Assembly (NCBI GenBank): GCA_965208015.1
Contig: CBDBNT010000003.1
Span: 186,001 to 250,000 of the forward strand
Reading direction: 5' to 3'
From: Bin87 sp965208015
Lineage (GTDB): Bacteria; Chloroflexota; Dehalococcoidia; Lucifugimonadales; UBA3495
Length of the DNA: 64,000 nucleotides
Shown here: positions 27,247-35,901 of the stretch, one piece after another
Numbering within the stretch: position 1 is the first letter of the stretch
Layout of the letters: every line of letters begins with the position of its first letter
Program-made: the position numbers and the translations under genes
The notes under the pieces: generated by a model
What the model saw: only the letters and a program-made list of their open reading frames with translations
What the model was told of the DNA's origin: nothing
Database searches by the model: none

Positions 27247-27479
27247 GGTTGCCTAATCAGCCGTGGGACGCAATCTCTGGATTGCATGGCTACCATCGTA
27301 ACCAAGCGCCGGACGGTAGTCCACCACCGTTCGTATCACAACGAAATCTCGGCGCTCTTTGCCCGGAAAACCTCGAGGGTGGGCACGTTCGGTGGAATTC
27401 GGCGCTCAAGGCTACGCCACCACGGGTGCATCCCGATTTTCGGTAGCATTCTACTTGCGGCAACTACTTTCGTTGGGTA

Positions 27480-27939
27480 ACGATTTCGGTGAGGCAGTGC
27501 GCCCTTGAACAGGTCTCGAATGCCCTCGTACAGTTGACCCTGGCTCTCCTTCACCGCCAACACATAGCCAGTCCCACCCTGGGTGATCTCCCGCTGGCAG
27601 CCTATAGCGTCAATGGTGACGATGCAGCCCTGTAGGTCCAGCATCTCCAGAAGTTGAGGAATGGCGGCGATCTCATTGGATTTCTCGTCAGTCTTGACCT
27701 GCCCCGAGGTCAGGCTCTGCTGGGTGGCTCAGGCGCGCGATTGGTCAAAGATTGTATGTGGATGGCCCCTTCTTGCCTGCACGGTCATAGGACCGCCGGG
27801 CGGTCTTGCCGGCAATGGCCACCACCTCGCCGGGCAACGATTCAGCTATGGCCTGGGTCCAAGATACATAGCAGTCCTGCAACTGCACTGGGTGCAACCG
27901 ATGGTGTTCGTTATCGACGAATCCCTGGAACGGCGTCAA
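27480..27939 (-). pseudogene. ISAs1-family transposase remnant
   Basis: Minus-strand pieces read as an ISAs1-type DDE transposase in two frames: SWTQAIAESLPGEVVAIAGK (~27790-27860), then QVKTDEKSNEIAAIPQLLEM and LDLQGCIVTIDAIGC (~27590-27690). A frameshift separates them near 27730. The usual V-A-I-D-G-K-T reads V-A-I-A-G-K-T here, so the first catalytic Asp is also lost. No ends are recognised. The adjacent 27940-28330 may hold another IS fragment (LPGRLTPGVAAYH on the minus strand) but is too decayed to name. Confidence 0.7.
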
Positions 27940-28412
27940 GGTCCAAAGATCAACGGTTTGTGGGTCTTCCGAATTGCCGTGCGCTCCAGCCCACCTATGC
28001 AGTCAAGGCCAGCGATGGTTACGAACGAACTGAAGGGGTTGGGGCCGTCGGAGTACCAGATCGCTTGGCCCGTGAAGGTGATCATCAAGGCTGTGGGACT
28101 GGCCGATTGAGAGTTCTTCAGCGGCGACAGCAGCCGGGTCGGCGCGGGCGACGCATGGCCCGGACCGGCGCCGTACCCATGAGATCGAACACCAGGGCCA
28201 CTGTAAACAGGGTGGATGCATGGTAGGCCGCCACACCCGGGGTGAGTCTGCCGGGTAAGCGTTGAGATATTTGCAAACCGATCTCCTTCACCCTAATAAC
28301 TGCTATGCACCACCGCCCACCCCCAAGTGCACAAGGGAGTACAATTGATAGCGATGTCAGCGACTTCGACCTATCGATGGTCAGCACTATACGGCGCTTC
28401 AGTGAAACCTAC

Positions 28413-28428
28413 TAGTATTGTCTCAAAT
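28413..28428 (+). repeat. IS630 left terminal inverted repeat
   Basis: TAGTATTGTCTCAAAT pairs imperfectly with 29671-29686. Confidence 0.6.
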
Positions 28429-28508
28429 CAGTATCTAAAGGTCTTGGGTTTGGCGGTTGAGGCCCCTATGCTGGCTGCAACTTCGGGTTGCGGGGAGGTG
28501 CAGCAGCC

Positions 28509-28979
28509 ATGTCCGGGAAGCGATACACCATACAGTTGACCACGGAGGAACGGGAACAACTGAACCGGTTGGTCCGAGGTGGCAAACACGCGGCGCGCAT
28601 CGTCACCCGAGCCCGCATCCTGATCAAGATCGATGAGGGTTGGACCGTGCCACAGATCGCGGTCGCCCTGGACGTGTCGGAAGGCACGGTGTACGCGGTC
28701 AAGCGGCGATACGCCGCGGAGGGTTTGGACGGCGTGGTGCACGACCGGGTCCAGGCCAACCGTTTCCGCAAACTGGACCAGAAGGCGGAGGCCCATCTCA
28801 TTGCCCTGGCGTGCAGCGACGCCCCAGAGGGCCACGACCACTGGACGTTGCAGCTGCTGACCGACCGGATGGTGGAGTTGGGCCTGGTGGAGAGTTTGTC
28901 GTATGAGACGGTGCGCCTCAAGCTGAAAAAAACGTCCTCAAGCCGTGGCGCAAGCAGCAGTGGTGCATCCCCAAGGTAG
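28509..28979 (+). CDS. IS630 transposase, N-terminal frame
   Basis: About 156 aa: a helix-turn-helix region (RARILIKIDEGWTVPQIAVA, then DVSEGTVYAVKRRY) followed by the IS630 linker (LTDRMVELGLVESLSYETVR). The ATG at 28509 is preceded by GGGGAGGTG. The frame runs out shortly after a 7-A run at 28926-28932. A -1 shift there continues as KNVLKPWRKQQWCIPK into the catalytic frame, so the full transposase needs slippage or the gene is frameshifted. Confidence 0.8.
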   Translation: MSGKRYTIQLTTEEREQLNRLVRGGKHAARIVTRARILIKIDEGWTVPQIAVALDVSEGTVYAVKRRYAAEGLDGVVHDRVQANRFRKLDQKAEAHLIALACSDAPEGHDHWTLQLLTDRMVELGLVESLSYETVRLKLKKTSSSRGASSSGASPR

Positions 28980-28990
28980 GTGGGGAATTC

Positions 28991-29671
28991 GTGGCGGCCC
29001 CCGTATCCAGTACGGGGCAGGCTATGGAGGACGTGCTGGATCTGTACGGCGAGCCCTACGACGCCGACCGTCCGGTGGTGTGCTTTGACGAGACTTCCAC
29101 CCAACTGCTGGCTGACGTAAGAGAACCGCTGCCTCCTCAGCCGGGACGGCCCAGACGCCAGGACTACGAGTACCGGCGTGGTGGAACCCGCAACATCTTC
29201 CTGACCTGTGAACCACTGGCCGGCTGGCGCCATGTGGCCATCACCGAACGGCGCACCATGCAGGATTTCGCCCACCAGATGCAGTGGCTGGTGGACACCG
29301 CCTATCCCCACGCCCCGGTGGTCCGCGTGGTCCTGGACAACCCCGTATCAAGTACAGGGCGGGCTCTGAACATCCACCGCATGGCCTCCCTGTACGAGAC
29401 CTTTCCCGCCGCCGAAGCGCGCCGCATCGTGAAACGCCTGGAGTTTCACCACACCCCCAAACACGCCAGTTGGCTTAACATGGCAGAAATCGAGTTCAGC
29501 GTATTGACCCGAGACTGCCTCCGCGGACGCCACGGCGACGACGTGGCCTTGGCGGGAGCCGTCGAAGCCTATGAGATCCGGCGCAACGTCGCCAAGGCCA
29601 CCATCGACTGGGGCTTCAGCACTCAGGATGCCCGCACCAAACTCCATCGCCTCTACCCCTGCAATTCCTAA
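28991..29671 (+). CDS. IS630 transposase, catalytic (DDE) frame with two in-frame insertions
   Basis: This holds the IS630 catalytic core: PVVCFDETSTQL (first Asp), VRVVLDN (second Asp), and HTPKHASWLNMAEIEF (Glu). The continuous protein actually begins in this frame from the A-run near 28930; the GTG at 28991 is only the first formal start. Two 8-codon insertions interrupt conserved blocks, PVSSTGQA inside the AAMEDVLDL region and PVSSTGRA between DN and LN directly after the second catalytic Asp. The latter probably abolishes activity. Confidence 0.8.
   Translation: MAAPVSSTGQAMEDVLDLYGEPYDADRPVVCFDETSTQLLADVREPLPPQPGRPRRQDYEYRRGGTRNIFLTCEPLAGWRHVAITERRTMQDFAHQMQWLVDTAYPHAPVVRVVLDNPVSSTGRALNIHRMASLYETFPAAEARRIVKRLEFHHTPKHASWLNMAEIEFSVLTRDCLRGRHGDDVALAGAVEAYEIRRNVAKATIDWGFSTQDARTKLHRLYPCNS
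29000..29023 (+). repeat. 24-bp palindromic mini-element inserted in frame (copy 1)
   Basis: Eight codons (PVSSTGQA) inserted between FVAA and MEDVLDL. The core at 28999-29017 is a perfect 7-bp inverted repeat, CCCCGTA / TACGGGG, around TCCAG, followed by CAGGCT. Confidence 0.75.
29342..29365 (+). repeat. 24-bp palindromic mini-element inserted in frame (copy 2)
   Basis: Eight codons (PVSSTGRA) inserted between LDN and LNIHRM. The DNA matches copy 1 at 21 of 24 positions. The palindrome CCCCGTA / TACAGGG carries one mismatch. Confidence 0.75.
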
Positions 29672-29686
29672 ATTGATCCGGTACTA
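29671..29686 (-). repeat. IS630 right terminal inverted repeat
   Basis: AATTGATCCGGTACTA, whose reverse complement resembles the left end at 28413-28428. Its first base overlaps the last base of the transposase stop codon. Confidence 0.6.
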
Positions 29687-29906
29687 GTCCATACGCGCTT
29701 ACCAATGCACCTACCGGTGGGCTTTGTTCTAAAGCAAGCCTTGACCTACGGGCATAGACCCAGCAACGGCGTAGGCAGGACACTGCAGTTCGTTTTCTGT
29801 CAGAGTGGTCCCAGTCCTGTCTCCGTTCTTTCCTATGCGGTTTTCGCCAAAACCATCACCTACTGATGCGTGAGTGGTTGTCTAAACATTAGAGTGGGGT
29901 TGATAG

Positions 29907-30053
29907 ATGATCGGGCGTATGAATAGGGCGACTGTCGCACCACCCAATGATTGGAAAGAGGCCCGCCGGCTCCGAGCCTGGGAGTTGGTCCAGCGGCCTG
30001 GCGTTGGAACTGCTCCACTGTATCGGGGAGCCCGGAAGAAATTCGGCGTCTGA
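29907..30053 (+). pseudogene. Remnant of a helix-turn-helix transposase N-terminus (IS630-like)
   Basis: Forty-eight codons beginning MIGRMNRATVAPPNDW and continuing KEARRLRAWELVQR match the typical start of a second IS630-like transposase type. Sense is lost after about residue 30. It is unrelated in detail to the IS630 just upstream. The rest of 29687-30690 contains no gene I can support. Confidence 0.5.
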
Positions 30054-30690
30054 CCTCCGAAGCGATTAACGGGCGTATGACTACTGAAATCGCTGCAGCA
30101 CAACCCGGTGCAGTCCGTTCTCGCCCAGGTCGGTGCCTTGGCTCGCTGCGAGGTTGTGGTCGGGCCGGCACGCCAATCGAGATAGCGTGCTCGGCGACCA
30201 TTCCTTGGCATCCTTCGATATCTCAGCGGTCATCCATTTGGCAAACATTTGCGGAGAGATTCGCGATGCGGGTCCACCAGCAGCTTGCTTTTGAGCGGCA
30301 GTTGGTGAGCCGGACTTCCGCCGCGCACGACGGAGCGGGCCTATCGTTTCCCCATGAGAGTAAAGGCTGCCGGTCGTCAGGAGTTGTGGAACTCCACACA
30401 CGCTTCTATGCGTTATCTCGCCCTCGATGGCCGTGTTCCATGCCGCTGGTGGAGCGCGCCTCTGGGTTCGGACTTGGTGGGGTTTCCGGAACTGGTGGCG
30501 GTCCAACATTGATAGCCAACAGCATTTTTCTCGGCCGGGCCGCGTCGGTAATGGCGATTTGGTCGCTCGCCTAGTCAATGAATAGGCAGAATCGCGCCCG
30601 GGAATTTGTCCAGCAAAATGGGCTCAATCCTGCCGATACGCCTCTTATTGATACCGTCGCTGAGTTTGTAACCATCCATTATTGAGAAAT

Positions 30691-30777
30691 TGGTGCCGAA
30701 GGTCGGACTCGAACCGACACGGGATATTCTCCCACCGGTTTTTGAGACCGGCGCGTCTACCATTCCGCCACTTCGGC
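30691..30777 (-). tRNA. tRNA-Leu (anticodon CAA)
   Basis: The minus strand folds as a class II tRNA. The acceptor stem GCCGAAG/CTTCGGC is followed by A and an encoded CCA. The anticodon stem CCGGT/ACCGG holds the loop CTCAAAA, so the anticodon is CAA (reads UUG). There is a long variable arm and a T-arm with GGTTCGAGTCC. All these parts are as expected for tRNA-Leu. Confidence 0.95.
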
Positions 30778-30788
30778 CGGACGATTTC

Positions 30789-30794
30789 AGTATA
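30789..30794 (-). promoter_or_regulatory. Putative -10 box of the tRNA-Leu gene
   Basis: TATACT on the minus strand lies 11 bp upstream of the mature tRNA 5' end. No good -35 box is seen at the usual spacing. Confidence 0.4.
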
Positions 30795-30922
30795 GCACGG
30801 TTGCGACTCAGCCCAGTCGGGGTGTAGCATTTAACGACTTCCTCGTCGTGGGGATTACGGGCGGTGCGAATTGCGGCTGCGCAATCCCAATAGAAACGAG
30901 AGATGCGAAAGACGGCGGCGCT

Positions 30923-31378
30923 ATGGTTACCATCAAGGATCGGCTGGAAGAGGACATCCGCAACACCATGCGCGCCCGCGACCGAGAGCGCTTGGAAACG
31001 CTGCGGTTCCTCAAGAGCCAAATCCAGTTGACCGAGAAGAACAATCTCACCGAGTTGGACGAGAGTGGCGTCACCGACGTGGTTGCCAAGCAGGTCAAGG
31101 ACCGTCGCGAGAGCATCGAGATGTTCGGTCAGGGCGGCCGCGACGACCTGGTGGCCAAGGAGGAAGCGTCCCTGGCCATCCTCCTGGAATATATGCCCGA
31201 TCAACTGGGTGAGGATGAAATCGAGGCCTTGGCCCGCCAGGCCATCGCCGATACCGGAGCCGCCGGACCGGGAGATCGCGGCAAGGTCATGGGCCGCATC
31301 ATGCCGCAGGTGCGCGGCAAAGCCGATGGCAGCCAGGTCAACGCCATAGTATCCCGACTGCTGGAATCGGCGGGCTGA
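30923..31378 (+). CDS. GatB/YqeY domain protein
   Basis: A 151-aa protein of the YqeY family, related to the tail domain of the GatB amidotransferase subunit. Visible features are IKDRLEEDIRNTMRARDRER, LRFLKSQIQLTE, the VVAKQVKDRRESIEMF helix and a C-terminal GKVMGRIMPQVRGKADGSQV motif that is diagnostic. The ATG at 30923 is chosen because the family starts a few residues before IKDRL; the frame is open upstream to 30848. It is followed closely by purQ. The exact cellular role of standalone YqeY proteins is not settled. Confidence 0.9.
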   Translation: MVTIKDRLEEDIRNTMRARDRERLETLRFLKSQIQLTEKNNLTELDESGVTDVVAKQVKDRRESIEMFGQGGRDDLVAKEEASLAILLEYMPDQLGEDEIEALARQAIADTGAAGPGDRGKVMGRIMPQVRGKADGSQVNAIVSRLLESAG

Positions 31379-31386
31379 TCCGACGT

Positions 31387-32082
31387 ATGCGATTCGGCAT
31401 CCTGGTTTTCCCGGGAACCTGGAGCGACACTGACTGCCACCACGCCGTGAGCGGGGTGCTGGGGCAGGAAGCCGACTACATCTGGCACAAAGAAGATAAC
31501 GTCCACGGATACGACGCGATTATCGTGCCGGGCGGGTTTTCCTACGGCGACTACCTGCGCGCTGGAGCCATCGCTCGCTTCTCTCCGGTGATGGATGCAG
31601 TACGGCACTTTGCCGCCGAGGGCGGGTTGGTCATCGGGATCTGCAACGGCTTCCAGATCCTCTGTGAGGCCGGACTTCTGCCGGGCGCATTGCGTCGCAA
31701 CGGACACCTGGAATACCGTTGCCAGTGGACGCACCTGCGCACGGAAAGAACGGACACGCCGTTCACCGGCCGTTGCGGTATCGGGCAACCGCTGGCCGTA
31801 CCCGTATCCCACGGCGAGGGCAACTACTACGCTGATGCGTCCACCATCGCCCAACTGGAGGAGCAGGGCAGGATCCTGTTCCGCTACTGCGATCCCGACG
31901 GCTCGGTTACGCCGGGCGCCAATCCCAACGGATCGGTGGACAACATCGCGGGCATCATCAACGAGGGCCGCAACGTGCTGGGCATGATGCCCCATCCCGA
32001 GAGGAGCTGCGAGACGCTGCTGGGCTCGGACGACGGCAACCTGATTTTCGGGTCCATGATTGACGCCGGAGCCAAACGCTAG
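31387..32082 (+). CDS. purQ: Phosphoribosylformylglycinamidine synthase, glutaminase subunit PurQ
   Basis: A 231-aa class I glutamine amidotransferase that supplies ammonia to PurL for the fourth step of de novo purine synthesis. Catalytic motifs are visible: the nucleophile Cys in GICNGFQIL (~residue 86), the oxyanion PGGFSYGDY, and the His-x-Glu of MMPHPERS near the C-terminus. Length is normal. It begins 8 bp after the YqeY-like gene. The partner purL lies 1.6 kb downstream, separated by a transporter and a toxin-antitoxin pair. purS is not in the window. Confidence 0.95.
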   Translation: MRFGILVFPGTWSDTDCHHAVSGVLGQEADYIWHKEDNVHGYDAIIVPGGFSYGDYLRAGAIARFSPVMDAVRHFAAEGGLVIGICNGFQILCEAGLLPGALRRNGHLEYRCQWTHLRTERTDTPFTGRCGIGQPLAVPVSHGEGNYYADASTIAQLEEQGRILFRYCDPDGSVTPGANPNGSVDNIAGIINEGRNVLGMMPHPERSCETLLGSDDGNLIFGSMIDAGAKR

Positions 32083-32084
32083 GG

Positions 32085-33002
32085 ATGCTGCTGTCGCTGG
32101 GTCTCGCGTGCATCGCGGTGCTGGGGTTCGGCAGTTCCGCGGTGCTGGCACGCCTAGGCATGCAGGCCATGCGGCCCATGCCCTCGGCGTTAGTCTCGAT
32201 GGTGGCATCGACGTTGCTGGCGAGTGCGCTGGCGCTGATCTTCGAGCTGGACGCGATAATCGCGATGCCGGCCATCGCCATGGTGTGGCTGCTGGGCAAC
32301 GGCATGCTGTCCTACATCGGCGGACGCTCCCAGCAGTACATTGCCATCAGCCTGATCGGAGCCGCTCGCGTCACGCCAATCGTGGGCAGCGCGGCGCTTT
32401 TCTCCGCCCTGTACGCAATCACCCTCACGCGAATGCGGGTGACCGGTTTCGACGAGCACCTGAACGTCCTGCTTGGCGTCGGAACCGTGGTCGTCGTGCT
32501 CGGGCTGGCGCTGACCAGCGGAAACTTCCTCCGCCAGAGCTGGGGCAGTGACTGGAAATCGGTGCTCGGCTACGTGCTGGCGTTGTTCGCCGCGGCCTGC
32601 TATGGAGCGGGCACGCTGAGTGGCAGGGTGCTCAGCATCCAGTTCGGATCGCCCCTGATCATGGCTGCGGGGAGCATGTTCTTCGCCACGCTGGTGCTGT
32701 CGCCCATCTACGGACGCGAGGCCGTCCAGAGATCGACCAGTTCCGGTTGGGCGCCGGTGTACGTGTTCCTGGCCGGGTTTGCGGCGGCCTGCGCCGTAAT
32801 TTCGATATACTTCGCAGTGACGCGCGAGGGATCGAGTATCCTGGTCCTCTCGCCCATCGTGTCCTGCAACCCTCTGGTCACTCTGGTCCTGGCGCGGTTG
32901 TTCCTGCGGCAAACGGAAACGATTACCAAGGAACTGGTTATCGGCACGCTGATGGCAGTCGGCGGCGTGGTGATGGTGGTAGTTGGGGGGATCATGGGTT
33001 AG
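32085..33002 (+). CDS. EamA/DMT-family membrane transporter
   Basis: A 305-aa integral membrane protein. Ten hydrophobic segments can be read, in two five-helix halves, as in the drug/metabolite transporter superfamily. The first half includes ALVSMVASTLLASALALIFE and GAARVTPIVGSAALFSALYA; the second includes VISIYFAVTREGSSILVLSP with the family-typical S/P-rich helix, and a final GTLMAVGGVVMVVVGGI. It starts 2 bp after purQ, so it is probably co-transcribed. The substrate cannot be told from sequence. Confidence 0.85.
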   Translation: MLLSLGLACIAVLGFGSSAVLARLGMQAMRPMPSALVSMVASTLLASALALIFELDAIIAMPAIAMVWLLGNGMLSYIGGRSQQYIAISLIGAARVTPIVGSAALFSALYAITLTRMRVTGFDEHLNVLLGVGTVVVVLGLALTSGNFLRQSWGSDWKSVLGYVLALFAAACYGAGTLSGRVLSIQFGSPLIMAAGSMFFATLVLSPIYGREAVQRSTSSGWAPVYVFLAGFAAACAVISIYFAVTREGSSILVLSPIVSCNPLVTLVLARLFLRQTETITKELVIGTLMAVGGVVMVVVGGIMG

Positions 33003-33042
33003 CGTGCCGTATAATCGGGTACCCTAGGCTGCGAGGTGAATC

Positions 33043-33369
33043 ATGACTGATACCGAAGTAGTGACCATCCGTATTCCTCCGGAGCTGAAACGTGATGCCG
33101 AGAAGGCACTGTCCAAGTTGGGGCTGACTCCCGAAGAGGCGATTGCCGATTTTTACCAGCACATCGTAGAAGAATACGAAGCCGGTGGAGACGCCTGGCT
33201 TGAGATACCGCACGTCACCTGCTGCCTGGCTTTTGGCAGGTGGCCAAATGCTGAGAGCCTCTCCGCGATGAAAGAGATTGATGGAGGTGGCGGCATCCGA
33301 CATCGCAACGTGGTTGAACTCAGGGCATATTTGGAGAGCGATACCGAAAAATACGTCGAAAGTGAGTAA
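33043..33369 (+). CDS. RelB/DinJ-family antitoxin
   Basis: A 108-aa protein with an N-terminal ribbon-helix-helix (EVVTIRIPPELKRDAEKALS, then KLGLTPEEAIADFYQHI), the DNA-binding and dimerisation module of RelB/DinJ antitoxins. The C-terminus overlaps the start of the toxin gene by 8 bp. It is expected to bind and neutralise the downstream toxin and to repress the pair. Confidence 0.85.
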   Translation: MTDTEVVTIRIPPELKRDAEKALSKLGLTPEEAIADFYQHIVEEYEAGGDAWLEIPHVTCCLAFGRWPNAESLSAMKEIDGGGGIRHRNVVELRAYLESDTEKYVESE

Positions 33370-33637
33370 GGAAGTCGTCAGCAGCGCGTCCTTTCGTCGG
33401 GATGTCAGAAGGGGTATGCGTCGTGGTCTTGACACGGACCGTATGTGGGAGCTTGTAGATATGCTTGCCAACGGCGTGCCACTTCCTCGTAATGCTTGGC
33501 GCCACCGGCTCGTCGGCAACTGGGCCGGCCGTTGGGAATGTCACATCGCCGGCGACTGGCTGTTGGTATGGTCGGAAGACACCGAAACCATCTACCTTGA
33601 GCGCACTGGCACACACGCCGATATTTTTGGCAGGTAG
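33362..33637 (+). CDS. YafQ/RelE-family ribosome-dependent mRNA interferase toxin
   Basis: About 91 aa from the GTG at 33362 (VSKEVVSSASFRRDVRRGMR). The frame is open back to 33278, but family length and the antitoxin overlap favour this start. The YafQ core is visible: L-x-x-x-G-V-P-L-P, then HRLVGNWAGRWECHI, W-L-L-V-W, and the C-terminal GTHADIF with the catalytic-type histidine. Its TAG stop directly abuts the first ATG of purL. Confidence 0.85.
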   Translation: MSKEVVSSASFRRDVRRGMRRGLDTDRMWELVDMLANGVPLPRNAWRHRLVGNWAGRWECHIAGDWLLVWSEDTETIYLERTGTHADIFGR

Positions 33638-35887
33638 ATGATTATGCCCGTTAGCCAAGAAATCCTCGACGAAATCGCGCTGTCCCGGGCGGAATACGAC
33701 ATGATCGTTGACCGGCTGGACCGCGAGCCAAACCCGGTTGAGCTGGGCATGTTCGGCGCGCTCTGGAGCGAACACTGCGGCTACAAGCACTCGCGCCCGT
33801 TGCTGGGAATGCTGCCGTCGCGCTCAGATAGGACTTTGTCCCAGGCCGGCGCCGAGAATGCCGGAGCCATCGACATCGGCAACGGGCTGGCGGTGGTCTT
33901 CAAGGTGGAGTCCCACAACCACCCTTCAGCGGTCGAGCCTTTGCAGGGCGCGGCAACCGGCGTCGGCGGCATCGTGCGCGACATCCTGGCCATGGGCGCG
34001 CGGCCCATCGCCCTGCTCAACTCCCTGCGGTTCGGTCCGCCCAACACGGCCGCGAACCGGCGACTGCTGAAAGGCGTGGTGGACGGCATCGGCTGGTACG
34101 GAAACTGCATCGGCGTTCCCGACGTGGCTGGCGAGATCTACTTCGACGACTGCTATTCGCAGAACCCGCTGGTCAACGCTATGTGCGTCGGCATCGCGCG
34201 TATCGAAGACCTGGCCAGCGCCGCAGCCGACCGAGCCGGGGACGTCTTGCTGCTGGCCGGCGCGGGCACCGGCCGCGACGGGATTCACGGCGCGTCCGGA
34301 CTGGCTTCCCGCACCTTCGAGGAGGAACAGGAACTGCGGCCGACGGTGCAGGTGGGCAATCCCTTCCTGGAAAAATCGCTCATCGAAGCCTGCCTGGAAG
34401 CCCTGGCCACGGGCAAGGTGAGGGCGCTGCAGGATCTGGGGGCGGCGGGCCTCACCAGCGCGGCGGTGGAATCGGCAGCACGCGGCGGTCGGGGCATCGC
34501 GCTGGACATCAGCCAGGTGCACCGCCGGGAATCCGGCATGACCGGCTACGAGGTGATGCTGTCGGAGTCCCAGGAACGCATGCTGTTGGCCGCCGCGCCG
34601 GAAGACGTGCCGGCAATCCGCGAGGTGTTCGACAAGTGGGACATACCATGCCAACCGGTTGGCACTGTGACCGACGAACCCTATGCGTTGGTGACCGATG
34701 GTACTGAGCCCATAGCCTCAGCGCCCGTTTCCCACCTGACCGACGCTCCACGCTACCGGCGGGACGGCCAACCCTCGGCGGAGTTGGTGGAACGGCAGCG
34801 GCTCCGGCTGCGGGACGCGCCTATGCCAGCCGACGCCGGACAAACGTTGCTGCGGCTGCTGGCCGCTCCCAACATCGCCAGCCGGCAGAACGTGTACCGC
34901 CAGTATGACCACCAGGTTCAGACCAACACTGTCATCGGCCCTGGTCCGGGCGACGCTGCGGTGCTGAGGGTCAAGGGTACGCAGACCGCCATCGCCGTAG
35001 CCATTGACGGCAACGGGCGGCAATGCTTCCTGGACCCCTATAGAGGCGCCCAGATGGTCGTCGCGGAAGTCACGCGCAACCTGTCCTGCGTCGGCGCGGA
35101 ACCCCTGGCGCTCACCGACTGCCTCAACTTTGGCAACCCCGAGCGGCCTGAGATTTACTACCAGCTGGAACAGTGCATTCGCGGCATGGCGCGGGCGTGC
35201 CGGGCGCTGGGCGTGCCAGTAGTGAGCGGGAACGCCAGCCTGTACAACGAAAGCCAGGGAAGGGCCATCTATCCCACGCCCATCGTGGGCGGATTAGGGC
35301 TGCTGGAGGATGTCAGGCAGCACTGCGGCGCCGGATTTCCCGGGGAAGGTTTGGTGGTGATCCTGCTGGGCGCGGACCGGCTCACCGCCCGCGCGTCCGA
35401 TCTGGCCGGCAGCGAATACCTGAACACGATACATGACTTGGTGAAAGGTCGTCCCAGGATAGATTTGGCCCTGGAGGGACGGGTGCAGGCATTGTGTCGC
35501 AACCTCATCGCGGACGGCACGGTCCAGTCAGCCCACGACTGTTCGGACGGCGGCCTCGCGGTCGCGCTCGCCGAATGCTGTATCCTTGGTGACGGCCGCG
35601 TCGGGGGAACGGGATCCGTCGGGTTCGTTGCGTCCGACGGATTCACCGACAACATTCCGACGCGATGGGACGCGGCGCTATTTGGAGAGGCCACGTCTCG
35701 TATCCTGATCGCCGTTGCATTTGAACATGTGGATGGCGTACTGGATACGGCCGAGGTGATCGGAGTTCCCGTGATGATATTGGGTCGCACTGAGGGGAAC
35801 AACATGCGAATCGGCCGGCTCATAGACCTGCCGGTGAGCGAGCTGTCCAGCGCATGGTACGGAGGACTGAGCAGCGCAATACACTAA
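33638..35887 (+). CDS. purL: Phosphoribosylformylglycinamidine synthase, synthetase subunit PurL
   Basis: A 749-aa PurL of the small type that needs PurQ and PurS. It converts FGAR to FGAM using ATP and ammonia. The substrate loop WSEHCGYKHSR (~residue 45) with the catalytic histidine, VESHNHPSA, GAATGVGGI and two AIRS-like halves are visible; the second half starts ~420. The ATG at 33644 has a better-spaced GGCAGG than the first ATG at 33638, so the protein may begin MPVSQ. Upstream genes run on without a gap, so purL may depend on read-through from the toxin gene. Confidence 0.95.
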   Translation: MIMPVSQEILDEIALSRAEYDMIVDRLDREPNPVELGMFGALWSEHCGYKHSRPLLGMLPSRSDRTLSQAGAENAGAIDIGNGLAVVFKVESHNHPSAVEPLQGAATGVGGIVRDILAMGARPIALLNSLRFGPPNTAANRRLLKGVVDGIGWYGNCIGVPDVAGEIYFDDCYSQNPLVNAMCVGIARIEDLASAAADRAGDVLLLAGAGTGRDGIHGASGLASRTFEEEQELRPTVQVGNPFLEKSLIEACLEALATGKVRALQDLGAAGLTSAAVESAARGGRGIALDISQVHRRESGMTGYEVMLSESQERMLLAAAPEDVPAIREVFDKWDIPCQPVGTVTDEPYALVTDGTEPIASAPVSHLTDAPRYRRDGQPSAELVERQRLRLRDAPMPADAGQTLLRLLAAPNIASRQNVYRQYDHQVQTNTVIGPGPGDAAVLRVKGTQTAIAVAIDGNGRQCFLDPYRGAQMVVAEVTRNLSCVGAEPLALTDCLNFGNPERPEIYYQLEQCIRGMARACRALGVPVVSGNASLYNESQGRAIYPTPIVGGLGLLEDVRQHCGAGFPGEGLVVILLGADRLTARASDLAGSEYLNTIHDLVKGRPRIDLALEGRVQALCRNLIADGTVQSAHDCSDGGLAVALAECCILGDGRVGGTGSVGFVASDGFTDNIPTRWDAALFGEATSRILIAVAFEHVDGVLDTAEVIGVPVMILGRTEGNNMRIGRLIDLPVSELSSAWYGGLSSAIH

Positions 35888-35901
35888 AACGGGAGGAGGA
35901 C

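Larger units (their letters stand above)
28413..29686 (+). mobile_element. IS630-family insertion sequence, probably inactive
   Basis: The transposase reading frames are bracketed by imperfect terminal inverted repeats. The left end TAGTATTGTCTCAAAT (28413-28428) matches the reverse complement of 29671-29686 (TAGTACCGGATCAATT) at 11 of 16 positions. Both begin at TA, the known IS630 target. Total length 1274 bp is normal for the family. Confidence 0.7.

Noticed and set aside
28118..28387. Minus-strand 89-codon frame with an IS4-like start
   Set aside because: Only a short, weak resemblance (LPGRLTPGVAAYH); too little to call a feature by itself.
30081..30578. 165-codon minus-strand and 207-codon plus-strand frames between IS630 and tRNA-Leu
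   Set aside because: They overlap each other, have no ribosome-binding site and no recognisable motif. The only meaningful piece nearby is the short HTH remnant at 29907-30053.
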